Shown here: positions 7,429-14,899 of the stretch, in pieces | Layout of the letters: each line of letters starts with the position of its first letter | Position numbering within the stretch: position 1 is the first letter of the stretch | From: JAKORR01 sp964608495 | GTDB lineage: Bacteria > Armatimonadota > Zipacnadia > Zipacnadales > FEN-943 | Direction: 5' to 3' | Assembly: GCA_964608495.1 (NCBI GenBank) | Contig: CAZSOQ010000076.1 | Span: forward strand, 1 to 22,220 | DNA length: 22,220 bases | Program-made: the position numbers and the translations under genes | Notes under the pieces: model-generated | Databases searched by the model: none | What the model was told of the DNA's origin: nothing | The model's input: the letters and a program-made list of their open reading frames with translations, nothing else

Positions 7429-7755
7429 ATGGGGGTCACTCTGGCGGCACAGTACGAAACAGGTGGACGCATTGTGTTTTCCGCAGCGATCCCTCAAGCG
7501 ACGTGTGAGGACGCGACCATCATGCCCTTCGTGAGAGGGCACCCGAACGTGACTCCTGGGTGCTATGGCTGCGGGGAGGCCACGGATCTGGGCTAGGAAG
7601 AAGCAGTCGTGGGCTTCCCTGCGATGATGTCGCCGACCGTCGTAGAGGGGCTGGAGGCTGTAAACGAGCGGGCTTTGGCAAGGGTCCGCTCGAAGGCTGT
7701 CTACCACGCCACTGCTGCCTGTTGCGGGGTGGATTCGGATGACGCAGGAGCATGA
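7429..7755 (+). pseudogene. DUF169 (COG2043) remnant with in-frame TAG
   Basis: From ATG 7429 the frame reads a DUF169-like C-terminal half: YETGGRIVFSAAIPQATC, then PNVTPGCYGCGEATDLG, then a TAG at 7594-7596. The same frame resumes with EEAVVGFPAMMSP and a helix VVEGLEAVNERALARVR to TGA 7753. CYGC-x-x-ATD and the following V-G-F-P segment are characteristic of DUF169 proteins, which normally run 220-270 aa. The N-terminal half is missing: only about 115 bp separate this from the ferredoxin stop, and no homologous frame is visible there. Either this is a 5'-truncated pseudogene with a nonsense mutation, or TAG is read through. Function of DUF169 is not established. An extended open frame to ATG 7324 also exists but its residues do not look like the family. 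Confidence 0.6.
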
Positions 7756-7802
7756 GCGACCTCCGGCAGGAGAGGCGACCTCGCGCGTTCGGGTGCGGTA
7801 GG

Positions 7803-7860
7803 CCACGGGTCCCAAGCTGCCCCGCGGAAGCGGGGAGAGCGCCGTGGAAGGACCGTGACC
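7803..7860 (+). other. Structured leader upstream of anchored thioredoxin gene
   Basis: CCACGG (7803-7808) can pair with CCGTGG (7842-7847), enclosing a perfect 6-bp hairpin CCCCGC (7820-7825), tetraloop GGAA, GCGGGG (7830-7835). GGTCC within 7803-7815 can alternatively pair with GGACC around 7850-7855. Competing pairings before a gene with a strong RBS suggest a cis-acting RNA, though high GC makes chance stems common. No known riboswitch class was recognised. Confidence 0.3.
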
Positions 7861-7936
7861 CACCTGAGGTATGGAAGACGTGAGCACACGGCGGCGCCTC
7901 GGTAAGGATGGCGTTTCAGTACCAGGAGGTATCGTC

Positions 7937-8491
7937 ATGCAGAACCAGACTAAGATTGCTGGACTGATCCTCGTGGGTCTGTTGCTTGTCTTCGTAATCT
8001 CGAACAAGTTCCTTGCTTCGGGCCTTTCCAGGTCTGATGAGCAGCTTCCTGTTCCAGGCACATCGGTGGCACAAGAGAGCCCGGGCGCCGTCGAGGGTGC
8101 GCCCAGCGAGGGTGCTGCTCAGAAGAGCCGGGAAGAGACGGCTGCAGCCGGCGGGCGAGAGGGGGAACCGGGGGAAAGCTCCTCGGGGACGCAGGGGGAC
8201 CGGGAAGACAAGCCGCTGCCCAAGATGCTGGAGCTTGGCTCCGTGGGGTGTGCGCGCTGCGAGTACATGGCTCCCATCACTGAGGCCCTGAAGAGGGAGC
8301 TGGCGGGTAAGGTCGTCGTGGAGTTCCACGATGTCCGGGAGAGCCCGGCCATCGCGGAGCAGTACAACATCATGACCATCCCAACCCAGATCTTCCTGGA
8401 CGCCAAGGGCGAGGAAGTGTTCCGCCATATCGGCGTCTTCGAGAAGGAGGAGATCCTGGCGAAGATGCGAGAGCTGGGCTGGGTGGAGTGA
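7937..8491 (+). CDS. Membrane-anchored thioredoxin-fold protein
   Basis: 184-aa protein. Residues about 7-24 form one hydrophobic segment (IAGLILVGLLLVFVI), with no lipobox Cys, so an uncleaved N-terminal anchor is likely. Residues about 33-95 are a low-complexity Ser/Gly/Glu/Pro linker. Residues 95-184 are a thioredoxin fold with redox pair C105-A-R-C108 in GSVGCARCEYM and a cis-Pro at P149 in MTIPTQIFLD. ATG 7937 has AGGAGGT 6 nt upstream; a longer in-frame extension to 7871 lacks this. The anchor and linker place the domain on the outer face of the membrane. CcdA-type proteins reduce such thioredoxins, and a ccdA gene lies three genes on, so this is the probable partner. The final substrate is unknown. 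Confidence 0.82.
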   Translation: MQNQTKIAGLILVGLLLVFVISNKFLASGLSRSDEQLPVPGTSVAQESPGAVEGAPSEGAAQKSREETAAAGGREGEPGESSSGTQGDREDKPLPKMLELGSVGCARCEYMAPITEALKRELAGKVVVEFHDVRESPAIAEQYNIMTIPTQIFLDAKGEEVFRHIGVFEKEEILAKMRELGWVE

Positions 8492-8549
8492 GTTGTTGCG
8501 GTCCGGGACTGGGCGAGGACGGGACGTCACCGGAGGGAAGCAAGGCACG

Positions 8550-9635
8550 ATGGATGCTGAGGCCAAGGCTCGCCTGTCGGTGCTTGACAGGTTCCTGACG
8601 GTCTGGATCTTCGTGGCGATGGGCTTCGGGGTGGCCCTCGGGTTCCTGGTGCCCTCGGTCACGGAGTTCATCTCGGGGCTCCAGGTCGGCACGACCTCCA
8701 TACCCATCGCCGTGGGCCTGATCCTGATGATGTACCCGCCCCTGGCCAAGGTGCGGTACGAGAAAATGGGTGAGGTGTTCCGTCACAGGAAGCTGCTGGG
8801 GTTCTCGCTTGTCCAGAACTGGGTGGTCGGGCCGCTCGTCATGTTCGGGCTGGCCGTCCTCTTCCTGCGCGGCTATCCCGAGTATGCCATCGGTGTCGTG
8901 CTGGTGGGCCTGGCCCGCTGTATCGCCATGGTCATCGTCTGGAACGAGCTGGCGGAAGGCGACAGGGAACTCGGAGTGGGGCTGGTGGCCTTCAATGCCG
9001 TCTTCCAGGTGCTGCTCTACGCGGTCTACATCTACGTGTTCATCGAGGTGATGCTGAAGGGAGTGGGAATCGCCGAGGGGCTGGACATCAACATCTCGAT
9101 GCTCGAGGCCGCGAAGACGGTGTTCGTGTACCTGGGGATTCCCTTCCTGGGGGGTGTCGTCACGCGCTTCACGCTGATGCGGGCCAGGGGAAGGGAGTGG
9201 TACGAGACGGTCTTCGTGCCCCGCATAAGCCCTCTCACCCTCGTGGCCCTGCTCTTCACCATCGTTGTCATGTTCTCGCTGAAGGGGGAGTACATCGTGC
9301 GCCTGCCCCTCGACGTGCTGCGCATCGCGCTTCCCCTCGCCTGCTACTTCCTCATCATGTGGTTCGCCACGTTCTTCCTGGCCCGCGCGATGCGCGTAAC
9401 CTACGGACAGGCCACGGCCGTGTCGTTCACGGCGGCAAGCAACGACTTCGAGCTGGCCATCGCGGTCGCCGTGGCCATCTTCGGGATCGGCTCCGACCAG
9501 GCTCTCGCGACGGTGATTGGGCCGTTAATCGAGGTGCCGGTCCTGATAGGCTTGGTTAATGTCGCTTTAAGGTTCAGAAAGGAGTTCTTCGGCGGCACAA
9601 GCACGGCTTCCGTTCAGCCGGCGGCCGCGGAATGA
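8550..9635 (+). CDS. acr3: ACR3-family arsenite efflux pump
   Basis: 361-aa membrane protein with about 10 transmembrane segments, ending at TGA 9635. ACR3 signatures are present: VGLILMMYPPLAKVRYE, GLARCIAMVIVWNELA with the essential thiolate C124, and SFTAASNDFELAIAVA carrying the conserved acidic residue. ACR3 exports As(OH)3 (some members Sb) by proton antiport. The start ATG 8550 is chosen because family similarity begins there (LSVLDRFLTVWIF) and AAGG lies just upstream. The in-frame TTG at 8493 would add a non-family extension. It follows the anchored thioredoxin by 58 bp and precedes ccdA by 19 bp, so it belongs to the same transcript. No arsC arsenate reductase is visible in the window. 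Confidence 0.93.
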   Translation: MDAEAKARLSVLDRFLTVWIFVAMGFGVALGFLVPSVTEFISGLQVGTTSIPIAVGLILMMYPPLAKVRYEKMGEVFRHRKLLGFSLVQNWVVGPLVMFGLAVLFLRGYPEYAIGVVLVGLARCIAMVIVWNELAEGDRELGVGLVAFNAVFQVLLYAVYIYVFIEVMLKGVGIAEGLDINISMLEAAKTVFVYLGIPFLGGVVTRFTLMRARGREWYETVFVPRISPLTLVALLFTIVVMFSLKGEYIVRLPLDVLRIALPLACYFLIMWFATFFLARAMRVTYGQATAVSFTAASNDFELAIAVAVAIFGIGSDQALATVIGPLIEVPVLIGLVNVALRFRKEFFGGTSTASVQPAAAE

Positions 9636-9654
9636 CTCGCGAGGACGGAACCCG

Positions 9655-10344
9655 ATGGATCCCGGAGCTCTAGTCGAGCAGGCGAAGCAGGCAATCGAGC
9701 AGGCCTCGTGGATGGCCTATCCGCTGGTGTTCGTCGGCGGGGCCCTTACCGGGCTCAATCCGTGTGTGTACCCCACGATCCCGGTTATCATCGGGTACAT
9801 TGGTGGGCAGAAGGGCTCGCGGGGGCTGCGGGGGGTCGCCCTGGCCCTGTCGTTCGTCCTGGGGTTGGCGGCGACCTACGTGCTCCTGGGCGCCACGGCG
9901 TCGTTCGTCGGGGCCGTCCTGGGGCTATCCAGGAGCGCGTGGCAGTACATCGTGGCGGCGATCTGCGTGCTCGCGGGGCTGCACATGTCCGGTTTGGTGC
10001 TGCTGCCGCTTCCCGCGCGGGAGGTCAAGCCTTCCGCGGCGCGGGCGGGTAGCTTCGTGGGCGCCTTCCTGCTCGGCATGTTGTTCGGCGTGGTCGCGTC
10101 GCCCTGCGCCATGCCTGTGCTGGCTGTGATCGCGGCCGTGCTGGCCTCCAGCGGGAAGGTGGTCTACGGGTCCACGCTGATGTTCGTGTACGCGCTGGGC
10201 CACGGGCTGCCCCTGGTTATCATCGGCGCCGTGACGGGGGCTCTGACCAGCCTGGCGCCGGCGACCAGGTATGCGGGGGCCATACAGCGCGCGGGAGGGT
10301 GGCTCCTGATCGCCGTGGGGGTCTGGCTGGTCTGGGCCGCGTGA
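9655..10344 (+). CDS. ccdA: CcdA/DsbD-type transmembrane thiol electron transporter
   Basis: 229-aa protein with six hydrophobic segments, the minimal CcdA size. The two redox cysteines are in the expected positions: C37 in GLNPCVYPTIPV (first helix) and C151 in VASPCAMPVLAV (fourth helix). The internal repeat of the family is evident. CcdA takes electrons from cytoplasmic thioredoxin and passes them to periplasmic thioredoxin-fold proteins. ATG 9655 has GAGGACGG about 6 nt upstream. Placement right after ACR3 and near the anchored thioredoxin suggests that it reduces the latter rather than serving only cytochrome c maturation; no cytochrome genes are in the window. Last gene of the cluster. 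Confidence 0.9.
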   Translation: MDPGALVEQAKQAIEQASWMAYPLVFVGGALTGLNPCVYPTIPVIIGYIGGQKGSRGLRGVALALSFVLGLAATYVLLGATASFVGAVLGLSRSAWQYIVAAICVLAGLHMSGLVLLPLPAREVKPSAARAGSFVGAFLLGMLFGVVASPCAMPVLAVIAAVLASSGKVVYGSTLMFVYALGHGLPLVIIGAVTGALTSLAPATRYAGAIQRAGGWLLIAVGVWLVWAA

Positions 10345-10411
10345 TGCGGCCTTGGGGCGCGGGACGCGACGCGTCGTGGCCGCCGGCGCTCTCGGGCAGG
10401 GCCTCTCCACC

Positions 10412-10441
10412 TTGACTCACGCCCTTCGGCCGGACTACCAT
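10412..10441 (+). promoter_or_regulatory. Sigma-70-type promoter before GHMP kinase
   Basis: TTGACT (10412-10417), 18-nt spacer, TACCAT (10436-10441). It starts a leader of about 155 nt before the kinase start at 10607, and separates this transcription unit from the ccdA end at 10344. A 10-bp palindrome CGACGCGTCG (10367-10376) lies just upstream. Confidence 0.5.
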
Positions 10442-10606
10442 AGGGCGGTGAAGTCGGCGGTTCGGCGGTGGGAGAACGCCGCTTGTAGCCACGAACCAGG
10501 GGCTCTTATTCCATACAGCGACCCTTTGGTGCCGTCACGGCCGGGTGGGGGTGCCAGTTCCCGGTCTCGTACTTTCACCGGCAGGCGATTGGGAGGAAAA
10601 CGCGGG

Positions 10607-12319
10607 ATGTGGCAAGACGCGGATGACATTATCGGGTACGGGTCGTGGCAGAAGGGCGGGCCGGCCCAACGCACAGCAGCAAGTGACGCCCCCAGGATGA
10701 TCCGGCCCTTCCGCGAGTGGCTGAGCTTCCTGCGCAGTGAATGCGGGGAGTCGCGGCGTCTTCTGGAAGGGCTCTACGGTAGCGACCAAGGCCTGCAGAA
10801 CCTTCGGCTCGGGCAGATCACCGCCACCCTGGAGCTCTTCGGTCGGTGCTACGGGGACGACGGCGAGGTGGTCATCACCCGGGCGCCTGGTCGCGTCAAC
10901 CTGATGGGCCGGCACGTGGACCACCGGGGCGGCTTCGTCAACATGATGACGCTGCACCGGGAGATCGTGGTCGTGGCGGCCTCGCGGACGGACGGCTGGG
11001 TGCATCTGGTCAACGGCGGCTCGGAGTTCCCGGACGAGCGCTTCGACCTGTTCGAGGAGCTGCCCTATATCCGGGAGTGCCGGGACTGGCGGGACTACCT
11101 CAACTCCGAGCGGGTGCAGGACTTCCACAGCACCTCGATGGGTACGTGGAGCAACTACGTCCGGGCCGGTCTGTACCGTCTGGCCCACCACTTCCCGTCC
11201 CAGCGCTTCTACGGGATGGACGCGGCAGTCGGCGGCGACATCCCGATCGGCGCGGGCCTGAGCAGCTCCTCGTCGCTGCTGGTGGGTACGTCGCTGGCGT
11301 GCATCGCACTGAACGGCCTGCGGGTCCGCCCGGCCACCTTCGTGGACCTGTGCGGCGAAGGCGAGTGGTTCGTGGGGACGAGGGGCGGCTCGGCCGACCA
11401 CGCGGCGATGACCCTTGCGACGCAGGGCATGGTCACGCCGATCACCTTCTACCCTTTCCGGGCCGAGAGACCCGTGCAGTTCCCGCCCGGCTACCGGCTG
11501 CTGGTCAGCGACTCGGCGGTGCAGGCCAAGAAGACCAAGGGCGCCCGCGACGCCTTCAATCATAGGGTGGCCTGCTACGAGCTGGCCATGGCGCTGTTCC
11601 GCAAGTTCTTCCCCGAGCAGACGGAGCAGGTCGAGCACCTGCGCGACATCCCGGAGAAGATGGGCGTCAGCCTGTCCGAGCTGTACCAGATGATCAAGCG
11701 CCTGCCCCAGCAGGCCGATCGGTTCCTGCTGCGCCAGCTTCTGCAGGACCGGAGTGAGTGGCTCGAGCAGGTCTTCGGCACGCACCGAGAGCCGGCGGTG
11801 TATCCGCTCCGCAGCGTTTTCATATACGGCATCGCCGAGTGCGAGCGCAGCAAGCGCTTCGGGGAGCTGCTGGCGGCGGGCGATCTGGACACGGTGGGCC
11901 GGTTCATGTGCATATCCCACTCCGGCGACCGAGTGGTGAGCTTCGATTCGGACGGCTCGGCCCGGCTGTGGGACTACCAGTGCGACGCCGCCGCTCTGGA
12001 CCGTCTCGCCCAGATCGCGGCCAAGGGTGGCGAGCGGCCCGCGGACGAGGCAGCCCTGCACTGGCAGCCGGGCGGCTACGCCTGTAGCTGTTGGGAGATA
12101 GACCAGATGGTGGACAGCGCTCTGCGCGTTGAGGGCGTGGTCGGCGCCCAGCTTTCAGGCGCCGGTATGGGCGGCTGCATGATGGTGCTCGCCCGCGAGG
12201 ATGCCGTTGAGGAGGTACGCCAGGCCCTGGAGTCCCAGTACTACGCTCCTCGGGGGCTCGAGCCCCAGGTGGAGGTCTGCTGCCCTATTGCAGGAGCCTG
12301 CGGCCTGACGTCGAAATAG
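10607..12319 (+). CDS. GHMP-superfamily sugar kinase, galactokinase-like
   Basis: 570-aa cytoplasmic kinase with all three GHMP motifs: motif I RAPGRVNLMGRHVDHRGG (about 92-109), the ATP-binding motif II GGDIPIGAGLSSSSS (about 209-223), and motif III QLSGAGMGGCMMVL (about 515-528). The layout is that of galactokinase, but typical GalK is about 390 aa; here there are about 70 extra N-terminal residues and a large helical insertion around 330-420. In motif I, GalK has GEHTDY with Glu and Asp contacting galactose, while this protein has GRHVDH: the Glu is replaced by Arg. A different sugar substrate is therefore likely, giving a sugar-1-phosphate for the glycan cluster downstream. ATG 10607 has GGAGG at 10592-10596. 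An upstream in-frame extension is non-family and rejected. Confidence 0.85.
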   Translation: MWQDADDIIGYGSWQKGGPAQRTAASDAPRMIRPFREWLSFLRSECGESRRLLEGLYGSDQGLQNLRLGQITATLELFGRCYGDDGEVVITRAPGRVNLMGRHVDHRGGFVNMMTLHREIVVVAASRTDGWVHLVNGGSEFPDERFDLFEELPYIRECRDWRDYLNSERVQDFHSTSMGTWSNYVRAGLYRLAHHFPSQRFYGMDAAVGGDIPIGAGLSSSSSLLVGTSLACIALNGLRVRPATFVDLCGEGEWFVGTRGGSADHAAMTLATQGMVTPITFYPFRAERPVQFPPGYRLLVSDSAVQAKKTKGARDAFNHRVACYELAMALFRKFFPEQTEQVEHLRDIPEKMGVSLSELYQMIKRLPQQADRFLLRQLLQDRSEWLEQVFGTHREPAVYPLRSVFIYGIAECERSKRFGELLAAGDLDTVGRFMCISHSGDRVVSFDSDGSARLWDYQCDAAALDRLAQIAAKGGERPADEAALHWQPGGYACSCWEIDQMVDSALRVEGVVGAQLSGAGMGGCMMVLAREDAVEEVRQALESQYYAPRGLEPQVEVCCPIAGACGLTSK

Positions 12320-12409
12320 CGCGTGCACTCGCGGGCGCCAGCCCTCGCTGTAGCGGTTGAGGTGTCAGCGGCGACTTGGAGGGCAGGGCCGAAGGGAGAG
12401 CACAGCCGA

Positions 12410-12955
12410 ATGAGAGTACCGGTCAGCGGCGGCGACGGATTCCCGGGGTCTCGCAGGTGCGGTGCCCGCCTGGCCCGCGGCGACGAAGTCGTCTGTTTGG
12501 ATGCCGGCCCGACCGACAGGATAGCGCATAACCTCGAGGACCCGCGTTTCCCCTTCGTGAAGGGCGGCGTTACCGACCGCGAGCCGGCGGATGGTCTCGT
12601 GCGGGATTGTGGCACTGTGCGGCGCCCGGCGGCCCTGGGGACGGCGGCGGAGGGAAGTGCCTTCGACCCGGGCAGCGACCACGAGGTATCGGTGCCACAG
12701 CCGGCGAACCTGGTGCGAGACCTGAGGAGGAATCAGTCGGAGAGCGTCTCCGTGCCCAAGCGTAGCAGGGGCGGGGAACACTCCGAGGACATACCCGGGC
12801 GTGTGCCGGACACAAGCGCGGATGCGGACCATGCTGAGCGTGGAGCCGCGGACGTCCGTGCGGGAGAGCCTGGAGCGCACGCTCGATGGGTGCGCGGAGC
12901 ACCGTCCCGTCGAGTGATCGGCGGGAGGGCTCGGGACGGATCTAGATCGGCGTAG
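12410..12955 (+). pseudogene. Decayed NAD-dependent epimerase/dehydratase (SDR)
   Basis: The 181-codon frame from ATG 12410 starts like extended SDR sugar-nucleotide enzymes such as UDP-glucuronate decarboxylase: MRVPVSGGDGFPGS in place of the usual vtGGaGFlGsh, then GDEVVCLDAG, LEDPRFPFVKGGVTDRE, and a weak echo of the HLAA segment (TVRRPAALG). The Gly-x2-Gly-x2-Gly spacing survives, but conserved Leu, Ala and His positions are changed to Pro, Asp and Arg. After about residue 100 similarity fades and no Tyr-x3-Lys catalytic pair appears; the normal enzyme is about 310 aa. It lies between the kinase and the aminotransferase, where such an enzyme would be expected. A functional short protein is unlikely but not excluded. 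Confidence 0.62.
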
Positions 12956-12985
12956 CACGAGACGCGGTCGTGCCATCGGCCCATG

Positions 12986-13011
12986 GGGCGCCAAGGTGTC
13001 TGCTGGCGCCC
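12986..13011 (+). other. Perfect 8-bp stem-loop upstream of the aminotransferase
   Basis: GGGCGCCA (12986-12993), 10-nt loop, TGGCGCCC (13004-13011). There is no T-run, so it is not a standard intrinsic terminator. It could be an mRNA stability or attenuation element between the SDR remnant and the downstream sugar genes. Confidence 0.35.
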
Positions 13012-13068
13012 GCGGCTGAGGCGTCGTGCCCTGTCTCCCGCGCGCCCGTAAGCGAGTGAGGCAGCAAC

Positions 13069-14214
13069 ATGGCGTCCGACAACGCAGAGCATCGAGAGAT
13101 CCGGTTCGTGCGGCCCTTCCTGCCGCCGGCAGAGGAGCTGGTCGCGGACTTCCAGCGGATAATAGACAGCGGCTGGCTTACCAAGGGCCCCTACCTGGAG
13201 GAGTACGAGCGAGCGGCCGCCGAGGCCACTGGCGCGGACTACGCTCTGGGGGTGGCGAGCTGCACGACGGGGCTGCTGCTGCTGCTGATGGGTCTGGAGA
13301 AGCCCGGCGAGGTCATCCTGCCAAGCTTCAGCTTTGTGGCGACGGTGCTGCCGGTAGTGTGGAACGGGCTGGAGCCGGTGTTCGTGGACTGCGACCCCGA
13401 CAGTTTCAACGCTGACCCGGCGCGGGTCGAAGAGGCCATCACTCCCCGGACGCGAGCCATCCTGGCGACGCACGTGCACGGGAATCCGGTAGACGGGGAG
13501 GGGCTGACGCGGGTCGCGGAGGAGCACGGCCTGAAGCTGTATTTCGACGCCGCGCACGGTTTCGGGGCCACGTGGCGGGGCAAAGGCCTGGGCAATCTGG
13601 GCGACGGCTCGGTCCTCAGCACCACGCCCACCAAGCTGGTGGTGACCGGCGAGGGGGGCATGGTGACCACGCGCCACAAGGACATCTACGAGAGGGTGTA
13701 CGTGGCGCGGGAATATGGGAACCCCGGCGACTATGACAACACCTACGCCGGCCTGAACGGGCGCCTGCCGGAGATAAACTGCCTGCTGGGCATCAAGACG
13801 CTGGAGCTACTGCCGGAGAACATCTCCCGCCGGCAGGCCGTCGCTGCCCGCTACCTGGGGGCCCTGGGGGAGGTCCCGGGGCTGAGGTTCCAGAAGATGA
13901 ACCCCGAGGGCACGGTGTCGTACAAGGACTTCGCCATCCTGGTAGACCAGGAGGACTTCGGCATCTCGCGAGACGCCCTCGAGCGCCACCTGGAGGTGCG
14001 GGGCATACCCACGAAGCGGTACTTCGACCCACCGATCCACGCGCAGAAGGCTTTCCGGCCCTGGGGTGAGCAGTGTGCGGGCAAGCTGCCGGTGACGGAC
14101 GACCTGGCCGCCAGAGTGCTGTGCCTGCCGATCTATGCGGGGCTGAGTGAGCAGGAGGTGGACTACATCATCCAGTCCATCGTGGAGGCGTCGTCCCATG
14201 TCGGTACAGCGTGA
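13069..14214 (+). CDS. DegT/DnrJ/EryC1-type sugar aminotransferase
   Basis: 381-aa PLP enzyme. Family landmarks: GWLTKGPYLEEYE near the start, substrate/PLP loop ASCTTGLLL, D160 in FDAAHGFGA (pyridine-nitrogen contact), and K189 in TTPTKLVVTGEGG as the Schiff-base lysine. Members transfer the amino group of glutamate to keto-nucleotide sugars. The following two genes are PglC- and PglD-like, so PglE-like amination of a 4-keto-6-deoxy-HexNAc is the best guess. ATG 13069 has GAGG about 9 nt upstream. Its last 17 nt overlap the next gene, indicating translational coupling. Length agrees with the family. Exact substrate is inferred from neighbours only. Confidence 0.88.
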   Translation: MASDNAEHREIRFVRPFLPPAEELVADFQRIIDSGWLTKGPYLEEYERAAAEATGADYALGVASCTTGLLLLLMGLEKPGEVILPSFSFVATVLPVVWNGLEPVFVDCDPDSFNADPARVEEAITPRTRAILATHVHGNPVDGEGLTRVAEEHGLKLYFDAAHGFGATWRGKGLGNLGDGSVLSTTPTKLVVTGEGGMVTTRHKDIYERVYVAREYGNPGDYDNTYAGLNGRLPEINCLLGIKTLELLPENISRRQAVAARYLGALGEVPGLRFQKMNPEGTVSYKDFAILVDQEDFGISRDALERHLEVRGIPTKRYFDPPIHAQKAFRPWGEQCAGKLPVTDDLAARVLCLPIYAGLSEQEVDYIIQSIVEASSHVGTA

Positions 14215-14890
14215 GACTCTGTTGCCGGTGGGCGCTGAGGTGCGCGTCACAGCCGAGTCGAGTCGCCTGGCCCTCGGCGTGAAGAGGGCGGTTGACTTCG
14301 TCCTGGCCGTGATCGGGCTGCTGTTGCTCTGGCCTCTGCTGCTCGTGCTGGCAGTGCTGGTGAGGCTGGATTCGCCCGGGCCGGCGATCTTCAGGCAGCG
14401 ACGGCTCGGCCGCTTCGGGCGTCCCTTCGACCTGTACAAACTGCGGACGATGGTGGATGGCGCGGAGAGCCTGGGGGCGGGCCTGGGGATCGAGAACAAC
14501 GACTCGCGCATAACGCCCCTGGGGCGCTGGCTGCGGGGCACGAGCCTGGACGAGCTGCCCCAGCTCTGGAACATCCTGCGGGGGGACATGAGCCTGGTCG
14601 GCCCGCGGCCGCTGTTCGAGGTATACCTGGATCGCTGGGACGAGCGTCAGAAGAAGCGGCTTCTGCTGCCGCAGGGGCTGACGGGGTGGGCTCAGAGTCG
14701 AGGCCGCAACGATGTGCCGTGGGAGGACCGGCTGGAGATGGACGTGTGGTACGTCGAGCACTGGTCGCTGTGGCTCGACGTGAAGATCGTGCTGGCGACG
14801 TTCTGGGCGGTTTTCACGTGCCGAGGGGTTTTCGCCAAGGACGGCCAGGTGGCGGAGTTCGGCAACCACGTGGAGGAGAAGAATTACTAG
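14198..14890 (+). CDS. Undecaprenyl-phosphate sugar phosphotransferase (PglC-like)
   Basis: 230-aa monotopic phosphoglycosyl transferase of the bacterial sugar transferase family (PF02397). Residues about 32-56 form the membrane-entering helix, followed by FDLYKLRTMV, then the catalytic Asp-Glu pair D118-E119 in SLDELPQLWN, then MSLVGPRPL and LTGWAQSRGRN. These enzymes move a phospho-sugar from UDP-sugar to undecaprenyl phosphate, the first membrane step of glycan assembly. The small single-domain form lacks the multi-helix N-terminus of WbaP-like enzymes. ATG 14198 is chosen because GGAGG precedes it by 9 nt and the upstream in-frame extension is non-family. It overlaps the aminotransferase end and is followed 9 nt later by the acyltransferase. 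Confidence 0.9.
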   Translation: MSVQRETLLPVGAEVRVTAESSRLALGVKRAVDFVLAVIGLLLLWPLLLVLAVLVRLDSPGPAIFRQRRLGRFGRPFDLYKLRTMVDGAESLGAGLGIENNDSRITPLGRWLRGTSLDELPQLWNILRGDMSLVGPRPLFEVYLDRWDERQKKRLLLPQGLTGWAQSRGRNDVPWEDRLEMDVWYVEHWSLWLDVKIVLATFWAVFTCRGVFAKDGQVAEFGNHVEEKNY

Positions 14891-14899
14891 CGGGGAAGC

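Noticed and set aside
8493..8549. TTG start extending the ACR3 protein by 19 residues
   Set aside because: The extension is not family-like, and ATG 8550 lies right before the conserved start.
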